Positions 45,993 to 51,675 of a stretch of 51,675 nt of DNA are shown one piece after another (the first letter of the stretch is position 1; the number at the start of each line of letters is the position of its first letter). The notes beneath the pieces were generated by a model. That model worked only from the letters and a program-made list of their open reading frames with translations, was not told the DNA's origin and searched no databases. This stretch comes from a virus: IMG/VR virus record IMGVR_UViG_3300046690_000480, positions 1 to 51,675 of that record, one strand, 5' to 3'. The translations under genes were made by a program, and so were the position numbers.

Positions 45993-46447
45993 ACGCAAGC
46001 ACCCTGCATGGCCGCCAGAAATCCCCAATGCACACTGCACTCGTAGCCATCGAGCAACCCGGCTTTAGCGAGCGCCCAACTACCGGTGCACACCCCGCCC
46101 AAGCGCTTGGACTGTCGCGCCAAGGCTTGCAGCCAAGTCGTGTGCTCCCGGGTAATCGAGCTCTGAATGCCGACACCACCGCAAACGATGACCGTGTCCA
46201 CCACGGAGGGATTGCTCCACGGCGTATCCGGCGTATCCGGCGTGATCGGCACGCCGTCACTGGCCCGGACCACCGCTCCATTGGGGCTGAAGGTATGCCA
46301 GCGATACCGCGTTCGCCCCGTCAGTTGATTGGCCATTCGCAATGGCTCAACGGCGGACGCCAGAGACATGAGGGTGAATTTGTCCAACAGCAGAAACCCG
46401 ACGGATTGGGTTGTACCGTCGGCCGCGGAAGGGGTCGATGACATCAT
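45980..46447 (-). pseudogene. Truncated GlxA-type AraC-family regulator (N-terminal domain only)
   Basis: 155 residues of the DJ-1/PfpI-like sensor domain of GlxA family regulators: VGFLLLDKFTLMSLASAVEPLRMANQL, VIVCGGVGI, LGGVCTGSWALAKAGLLDGYECSVHWGF. It breaks off after LAAMQ, exactly where the conserved domain should continue, and the C-terminal AraC helix-turn-helix (about 150 residues) is missing. The end overlaps the epimerase stop. A deletion or insertion joined them. Without a DNA-binding part it cannot act as a normal regulator. Confidence 0.82.
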
Positions 46448-46532
46448 GTCCTCATAAAAAACGGTCTGCGATGCAGGCGTCTGTCAACTCCTCCGACATT
46501 CGTGAAGGGATTATCGGGTTCGGTTTAAACGT

Positions 46533-47933
46533 CTACCCCACCGATGTGACCCTCGCAACCGGCGTGGGATGACGCGACGTCGCGAGACCAACAAGAGAAA
46601 TCGCCAATGCCAAGCCTATAGTAGTGGTGACTTCAGTGCGGTGTTGCGGGGTGATCATCATGACCGCCAGCGCTGCGCAGATGAACACAATCACCAGCCA
46701 CGTCAGCCATGGAAACAACCACATGCGAAAGGTCAGTTCGACGTTGCGCTGACGCAGTATCCGCCGCATCCGCAACTGCGACACCGCGATGGCCAGGTAC
46801 ACCAACAAGGCAATCGCCCCGGAGCTGGCTAACAGAAACTCGAACAGTCCGTCGGGCATGAAGTAGCTCCACACGGTGATCGACGCGCCGAGCACCGTGC
46901 TGGCGATTACAGCCGCCCGTGGCACGCCTTCCGAGGAGGTGGCCTTCAACATTTTCGGTGCATCACCACGCCGGCCCAGCGAGTACAACATCCGAGAGGC
47001 AATGTAGATCGAAGAGTTCATGCAACTGGCCACGGCGATCAGGACGACGATGTCGACCATGAACTTGGCGTGAGGGATATTCATGATTTCCAGGGCGCGC
47101 TGATAAGAGCCGACCGAGGCCAGCAATGGATCGTTCCAGGGCACCACGGAGATCACCACGAAGATCGACAGCAGGTAAAACACGCCGATACGCCAGATTA
47201 CCGAACGCGTGGCCTTGGCAATGTTTCGCGACGGGTCGTTCGATTCGGCCGCCGCAATGGTCACCGCTTCAGTACCGATGAAGCTGAACATGATGGTGAT
47301 GAACGCGCCAACCACCGCTGACAATCCGTTAGGCGCGAATCCGCCGTGCTCGGCCATCAGCCCGCTCAACCCGCTGACTTCACGATCGGGCACCCAACCC
47401 ATCAACACGGCAAAACCGACGCCGATAAAACCGATGATCGCCACGACCTTGGCCATGGCAAACCAGAACTCGAATTCACCATACTTGGACACGCTGAACA
47501 GGTTGGTCACCACCAGCGCAATGATCGAGCCCAGCGCGAACATCCAGGCATCGACTTGCGCAAACCATTGGTGCAACACATGCCCGGCCGCCAGCGCTTC
47601 GATCGGAATGACCAGAACCCAGAACCACCAGTACAACCAACCGATGGTAAAACCAGCCCAGCGGCCGATGGCCTGGTCGGCATAGGTGGAGAACGAACCG
47701 GTATCCGGATTGGCCACCGCCATCTCACCGAGCATGCGCATGACCAGAACGACGAGCAAACCTGAAAACAGATAGGCGAGAAGCACCGCCGGCCCTGCTG
47801 CGGCAATGGCGTGTCCTGAACCTACGAACAAACCGGCGCCAATAATCCCGGCGATGGACAGCATTGTGACGTGACGAGGCTTGAAGCCCTGCGCCAATTG
47901 GCTACTCGAATCCATGGAGTTCGGGCTGATCAT
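46533..47933 (-). CDS. APC-family amino acid permease (GABA permease-like)
   Basis: A 466-residue inner-membrane transporter with about 12 membrane segments. LAQGFKPRHVTMLSIAGIIGAGLFVGSGHAIAAAGPAVLLAYLF at the start and FSFIGTEAVTIAAAESNDPSRNIAKA (sixth to seventh segment) are signatures of the amino-acid permease AAT group; overall closest in my reading to GabP. ATG 47933 is preferred; ATG 47915 is possible. The substrate is not decided by sequence. The 371 bp upstream (47934-48304) contain no gene that I can support. Confidence 0.88.
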   Translation of the reverse strand: MISPNSMDSSSQLAQGFKPRHVTMLSIAGIIGAGLFVGSGHAIAAAGPAVLLAYLFSGLLVVLVMRMLGEMAVANPDTGSFSTYADQAIGRWAGFTIGWLYWWFWVLVIPIEALAAGHVLHQWFAQVDAWMFALGSIIALVVTNLFSVSKYGEFEFWFAMAKVVAIIGFIGVGFAVLMGWVPDREVSGLSGLMAEHGGFAPNGLSAVVGAFITIMFSFIGTEAVTIAAAESNDPSRNIAKATRSVIWRIGVFYLLSIFVVISVVPWNDPLLASVGSYQRALEIMNIPHAKFMVDIVVLIAVASCMNSSIYIASRMLYSLGRRGDAPKMLKATSSEGVPRAAVIASTVLGASITVWSYFMPDGLFEFLLASSGAIALLVYLAIAVSQLRMRRILRQRNVELTFRMWLFPWLTWLVIVFICAALAVMMITPQHRTEVTTTIGLALAISLVGLATSRHPTPVARVTSVG

Positions 47934-48304
47934 TGGTTTTTTTGTTCTCTGCTGATCGACATTCAAGCAAAATTGACCGGGCAGACGATCGATCACCATC
48001 GTTGCCTGCAGAAACTCCCGAAAGAAGCCCGTTCAACCGCCGCAGTTCTTATCAACCCCATGATTTGAGTGGGGTTATTTTGATACGAAGACACGTCACC
48101 TTAGCCGGCCTTCCCAACGATCCAGTAGCCTGATTGCGCCATGATCGTGTCTGATATCGACACGCCAATACCTGGAGGTCGTGTTGGAGACTCTTGAGTC
48201 ACGGAGAACCTAAGACCATTCCCGAAACCCTGCCTCTGCGGCGCACCGCACTCCGTTCAAGACAAAACAGGGGGTTTTGACGCTTTCCGAACGCCCTCCC
48301 CTCG

Positions 48305-49009
48305 TCAACAAATTTCACCCTCGCTGTTGCAGGGCCGTACCTCCTGGGAACGCCACTCCTTGACGAGCTGGCGGCGACTTCGAGAGTAGCGCTCTGCAAG
48401 TACCACCGCGCTCGCAATGTCATCCATGCCGATCACCCGAAATCTACTGTCCAGCTCACACCATGCTGCTATGAACCGCCTGGATTCTATGAAGCCCAGC
48501 ATGATCGGCCAGATCACTTGTTCGTCCTCCGGTGCATGTGCGATCGAAAGTGTAATGCGCAGCTTGCGCTGCTCCCGAAGTGCCCCGCGTATTTGACTCA
48601 GATCGAGAGGCATCAAACCCTTCATAGGGTGGCCCACGTAGACCGTGTCATCGTCCAGGGCCGAGCGCATATCAGCGGGAAGAACGGCATTGATCTTGGC
48701 CAGTGCGTTCGTTACGGCGAGGGTGAGTGAATCGTCGGCTTGGCGACTCACCCACTGGGCGCCGATTGCCAGCGCATATATTTCCTCTTCGGTGAAAGAC
48801 AGTGGGGGCAGAAGAAATCCTGGTCGCAGAATGTAGCCGACACCTGGTTCGCCCTCGATGTCGGCGCCCATCTCCTGAAGTGTGGCGACGTCACGGCGGA
48901 TGGTGCGCAAAGACACACCCAGCTCATGCGCAAGCGCTTTGCCTGACACCGTCCTGCGGTGTCGGCGAAGTGCTTGCATCAGGTCAAATAATCGATGACT
49001 TCTGGTCAT
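48305..49009 (-). CDS. WYL-domain transcriptional regulator (YafY type)
   Basis: A 234-residue regulator. An N-terminal winged helix-turn-helix (HRLFDLMQALRRHRRTVSGKALAHELGVSLRTIRRDVATLQEMG) is followed by GEPGVGYILRPGFLLPPLSFTEEEIYAL and a WYL-type sensor region (IWPIMLGFIESRRFIAAWCELDSRFRVIGMDDI). It overlaps the oxidoreductase gene by four bases (ATGA), which suggests it regulates its own two-gene operon. Confidence 0.9.
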   Translation of the reverse strand: MTRSHRLFDLMQALRRHRRTVSGKALAHELGVSLRTIRRDVATLQEMGADIEGEPGVGYILRPGFLLPPLSFTEEEIYALAIGAQWVSRQADDSLTLAVTNALAKINAVLPADMRSALDDDTVYVGHPMKGLMPLDLSQIRGALREQRKLRITLSIAHAPEDEQVIWPIMLGFIESRRFIAAWCELDSRFRVIGMDDIASAVVLAERYSRSRRQLVKEWRSQEVRPCNSEGEIC

Positions 49010-49953
49010 TCCGGCTCCATCGCGACGATGCCTTTACCGCCAAGCTTGCGCCCTTTTTCAAGTTCTGTGATTAGCTGGATCGCTGCGTTCAGCGAAACGA
49101 TTTCTCCAATTGGCATTCTGAGGTTGTTCTCCCGGGCAGCATCCGCAAGCTTCTCGAGAATATCGGCACGTGGCGAACCGATAACAGGCTTCAGCCGTCG
49201 ATCGAAGATCGCCCGGATGAACTTGCCCGGGCCGGGATTCAGATCCAGCAACACGCCGCTTTGCCGCAGCATGGCCATCCCCGCCGACATTTTCATTGTC
49301 GCGGCGGTATCGAAGACCACGTCGAAGCGCGTAGTGATCGTTGAGAGATCCATCGTGCGGTAGTCGTAGACGGTCTGCACGCCGAGTGCTCTGGCCCGTT
49401 CCATGTCCCGGGCGCTACAGCTACCGGAGACAACAGCACCGAAAAGCCGTGCGATCTGCACAGCGGCTTCGCCGACCGCCCCGGCACACCCGTTGATGAA
49501 GACATGCTGATCAGCACGCAGCTTTGCCTTGTCGATCAGCCCGTTCCACGCGGTAACGCCTGGAGTGCCCAAACATGCCGCATCCTCGAAGGAAACACTG
49601 TCGGGCTTTTTGGCAAGGAACGTCTCCTTTGTCACCACCGCCTGGCCGAGCGCGCCACTTTCCTTGAAGCGGGCAAGACCAAATACGGCGTCACCTACCC
49701 GAAGCCGCGTTACACCGTGACCGACGGCCGTGACGATCCCGGAGAAGTCCATCCCCATCGCCCGGGGAAAAGCCCTGCCAGTCACGATTTTCATTTGTCC
49801 GTCGCGCAGCTTCCAGTCGATTGGATTGATGGCGGCGAACTTTACCCGCACCGCCACTTCCCCGTTGCCAGGTGCGAGCAGTTCGAAATCTTCGATCCGC
49901 ATCACCTCCGGGCCACCATAGTTGTTGTACTGAATACGTTCAAATCCGGGCAT
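49006..49953 (-). CDS. Zinc-independent MDR oxidoreductase (quinone oxidoreductase-like)
   Basis: A 315-residue medium-chain dehydrogenase/reductase. The N-terminal GroES-like domain includes VKFAAINPIDWKLRDGQ and GMDFSGIVTAVGHGV. The cofactor site is HVFINGCAGAVGEAAVQIARLFGA (about 150-175). No zinc-binding Cys/His set is seen, so it is probably an NADPH:quinone or enone reductase. First gene of the operon with the WYL regulator. Natural substrate unknown. Confidence 0.88.
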   Translation of the reverse strand: MPGFERIQYNNYGGPEVMRIEDFELLAPGNGEVAVRVKFAAINPIDWKLRDGQMKIVTGRAFPRAMGMDFSGIVTAVGHGVTRLRVGDAVFGLARFKESGALGQAVVTKETFLAKKPDSVSFEDAACLGTPGVTAWNGLIDKAKLRADQHVFINGCAGAVGEAAVQIARLFGAVVSGSCSARDMERARALGVQTVYDYRTMDLSTITTRFDVVFDTAATMKMSAGMAMLRQSGVLLDLNPGPGKFIRAIFDRRLKPVIGSPRADILEKLADAARENNLRMPIGEIVSLNAAIQLITELEKGRKLGGKGIVAMEPE

Positions 49954-50158
49954 GGCGCAGTTCCTTCACAGAGCAGGCAGCGACGAGACTGGATGGGTAT
50001 CTCTGCCTGAGAAGCGCAGCATAAAACCCGGTGGTGCCAATTTATGGCACCATTTGTGAAAGTCGTTTTGTGTGCTCCGCAGGTTCAGGATCCTGGCGTA
50101 CTCACGCGAGTACCGATCAGGTAAGCGAACTCAATGCTCAAAGCAACGAAGATCAATG

Positions 50159-50247
50159 GTGGGAGCGGGCTTGCTCGCGAAGACGTCGGCCCGGCAAACA
50201 TTGATGTTGACTGCCCCACCGCTTTCGCGAGCAAGCCCGCTCCCACA
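50159..50247. repeat. REPIN (paired inverted REP sequences)
   Basis: GTGGGAGCGGGCTTGCTCGCGAAG at 50159-50182 faces its near-complement at 50222-50247, 39 bp apart. Each arm is the palindromic REP element abundant between genes of P. fluorescens group genomes, mobilised by RAYT transposases. The pair forms a stable cruciform. It lies between the oxidoreductase and the gene relics. Confidence 0.92.
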
Positions 50248-50354
50248 GGGGATCTGCGCTTGACTGATCGGCATTAGACTGGTGGGGCTGCCCTTCTCCG
50301 CTATCGAGTAGATGGCGAGCACGCCGGGTTCAACGCGAATGGATTCCCCAGCTG

Positions 50355-50627
50355 TTGCCTGCGCAAGAAGCCATCGATCTGAACCGTGCCGCCAACGATT
50401 GGTTAGCCGCAGCTGCGCAAGCTCATCCCGAGCGCTTCGCCGGTTTTGCAACCCTGCCGTGGCAGCCGCCGGAAGCGGACGCACTTTCAGTTCATTCATA
50501 CGCTGATGGGTGCCGAGCGCATCCTGTATTCCATCGACTATCCCTATCAGAGCCTGGATGGGGCGCGAGCCTTTATCGATGCACTTCCCGTGAGCGATGC
50601 CGAGAAAGCACTCATAGCCCACGGCAG
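50355..50627 (+). pseudogene. Relic of an amidohydrolase-family (ACMSD-like) gene
   Basis: PAQEAIDLNRAANDWLAAAAQAHPERFAGFATLPWQPPEA in one frame, then, after a large internal deletion and frameshift, HTLMGAERILYSIDYPYQSLDGARAFIDALPVSDAEKALIAHG in another. Both are conserved pieces of amidohydrolase-2 proteins from the middle and C-terminus. No single start or frame covers them. It is joined directly to a LysR relic. Confidence 0.75.
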
Positions 50628-50629
50628 CT

Positions 50630-51025
50630 GCGGCACCGAGCTACCTGGAACGGTTTGGAACACCTGAACACCCGGATGACCTGTTGAATCATCGCTGCAT
50701 CAGCAACCGTCTTGGAGATGATCGGGTGTATCGGTGGGAGCTGGAGCGCGACGGTGAGGCATTACAAATCACCGTTCCGACGTCCATCACTGTCGACCAG
50801 GCCGAGACGGGGCTCATTGCTGTACTCGGTGGTGCTGGCTTGATGTATTTGCCGGAACCTCTTGTCGCGCCTTATGTGAAGGACGGGCGGCTCCGTCTGG
50901 TGCTGACGGAGTGGGCGCCTCTGGAAGATGGCTTTCATATCTACTATTCCAGCCAGCGGCAACTGCCAACCGGGTTGCGCTTGCTCATTGAATTCATCCA
51001 GCAAATCAAGCCGCTGAGCGGGTAG
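50630..51025 (+). pseudogene. Relic of a LysR-family regulator (C-terminal domain)
   Basis: APSYLERFGTPEHPDDLLNHRCI onward to LLIEFIQQIK is the latter part of a LysR substrate-binding domain (about 130 residues). The N-terminal helix-turn-helix and first half are absent; the sequence begins right after the amidohydrolase fragment. An ATG-less start at 50684 could give at most a 113-aa partial protein, so I call it a pseudogene. Confidence 0.8.
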
Positions 51026-51046
51026 CCCGACGCCGCATCATCTTCC

Positions 51047-51675
51047 TCACACCACAGCGGCTTCAATCGTTCTGGAGCGCCAGGCAAAAGCCAACACCAT
51101 CAGCAGCCCCAGGCCGGCCATCGCCGCTGCGGCCAGGGAAATCGCCGGATAACCCAGACCCGCGTTGATCACCGCTCCGCCCAGCGCAGCGCCAATCGCG
51201 TTGCCGAAATTGAACGCGCCAATGTTCACCGCAGAGGCCAGATTGGGCGCGTCCTTCGCAGCTTCCATGACGCGCATCTGTAGCGGCGGCACCAGGGCGA
51301 AACTGGCGACACCCCATATCAGGATGGCGACGGCGGCCGGCAGCGGCCAACGCATCAGTACGGTGAACGCCAGCAAGACGAGAATCAGCACGCTCAGCGA
51401 GATGATCAGAGTGCGATCTATCGAGTGGTCAGCGGCCTTGCCGCCCAACATGTTGCCCAGCGTCAACCCGACACCGTAGAGCACCAGCATGGCGGTGATG
51501 AAGGCGGTGGACGCATGGGTCTCGCTGCTGAGGATCGGCGCGATGTAGGTGAAGACGGTGAACATGGCACTCGAGCCGACGACGGTCAGGGCCAGCGCGC
51601 CCAACACCGGGCCACGCCCCAATACCCGAATTTCCGCCATTACACCGACGCTTTGCGGCGCCTTCAGGTCAGGCA
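51047..51675 (-). CDS. MFS efflux transporter, C-terminal part (continues beyond window)
   Basis: The frame is open to the window edge, 12 codons beyond the Met at 51640, so the N-terminal half lies outside. The visible 209 residues carry about six membrane segments: GPVLGALALTVVGSSAMFTVFTYIAPIL, LVLYGVGLTLGNMLGGKAADHSIDRTL (the seventh-to-eighth segment loop signature) and the last four helices. It resembles AraJ/YdhP-type drug:proton antiporters. The substrate cannot be told. Confidence 0.85.
   Translation of the reverse strand, partial: PDLKAPQSVGVMAEIRVLGRGPVLGALALTVVGSSAMFTVFTYIAPILSSETHASTAFITAMLVLYGVGLTLGNMLGGKAADHSIDRTLIISLSVLILVLLAFTVLMRWPLPAAVAILIWGVASFALVPPLQMRVMEAAKDAPNLASAVNIGAFNFGNAIGAALGGAVINAGLGYPAISLAAAAMAGLGLLMVLAFAWRSRTIEAAVV

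Noticed and set aside
1-51675. CRISPR array, transposase or insertion sequence
   Set aside because: No regularly spaced repeats with unique spacers and no transposase-like protein were seen; repeated elements present are att copies, iterons, operators, the 23-bp pair and the REPIN.

Overview
The window is a piece of a Pseudomonas chromosome, most likely from the P. fluorescens group, carrying one complete, λ-organised temperate prophage. The host call rests on the REPIN at 50159-50247 of the kind common in that group, the gene families in the right flank, GC-rich codon use, and prophage proteins of recognisable Pseudomonas type. The prophage sits in a tRNA-Ser(UGA) gene (140-227), which stays intact at the left end. 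A 114-bp direct repeat (168-281 and 44687-44800, one mismatch) marks attL and attR; it covers the 3' half of the tRNA and its terminator.

Layout, left to right. (1) 300-1878: integrase arm-type repeats and three rightward cargo genes, including a SRAP-domain protein. (2) 1868-22938, all leftward: the late block. In transcription order it runs λ-type packaging and head genes (TerS, TerL, W, portal, protease/scaffold, decoration, capsid, FII-like, Z-like, U-position), then a P2-type contractile tail (V, W, J, I, fibre, sheath, tube, E/E', tape measure, U, X, D), then GH19 endolysin and nested Rz/Rz1. The virion is therefore a chimera: λ head, P2 tail. (3) 22939-25514: candidate cos region, holin, a tR'-like terminator, an AT-rich rightward membrane-protein gene of foreign character, and antiterminator Q. 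(4) 25520-29679, leftward: an internal tyrosine recombinase, a DUF1364 protein, replication proteins P-like and O-like (the latter with iterons inside the gene) and a CII-like regulator. (5) 29963-32110: immunity region with Cro, a three-operator OR, CI, a two-gene SLATT membrane-effector operon behind cI, a terminator, a two-operator OL overlapping a near-consensus PL promoter, and a perfect boxA. (6) 32110-44562: the PL-side region, mostly rightward small phage genes ending in a DUF4224 protein and integrase. Embedded in it, in reverse orientation, are accessory genes: an unknown 281-aa protein, two small membrane proteins, an AbiC-type (PF16872) protein, and a small membrane gene flanked by 23-bp direct repeats. 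A cytosine-C5 DNA methyltransferase here is split by a frameshift.

Right flank: directly outside attR lies a decayed copy of the first prophage gene, evidence of an older related prophage at the same site. Chromosomal genes follow: an NAD-dependent epimerase, a truncated GlxA-type regulator, an APC amino-acid permease, a WYL regulator overlapping an MDR oxidoreductase, a REPIN, fused gene relics, and a partial MFS transporter.

The most attractive candidate for an under-described system is the cI-linked pair at 31126-31826 (52-aa proline-rich protein plus a two-TM SLATT-like protein). Next is the reverse-oriented cluster of membrane proteins ending in the AbiC-type protein (34993-37793). All family assignments come from reading motifs and gene order; no database search was run.
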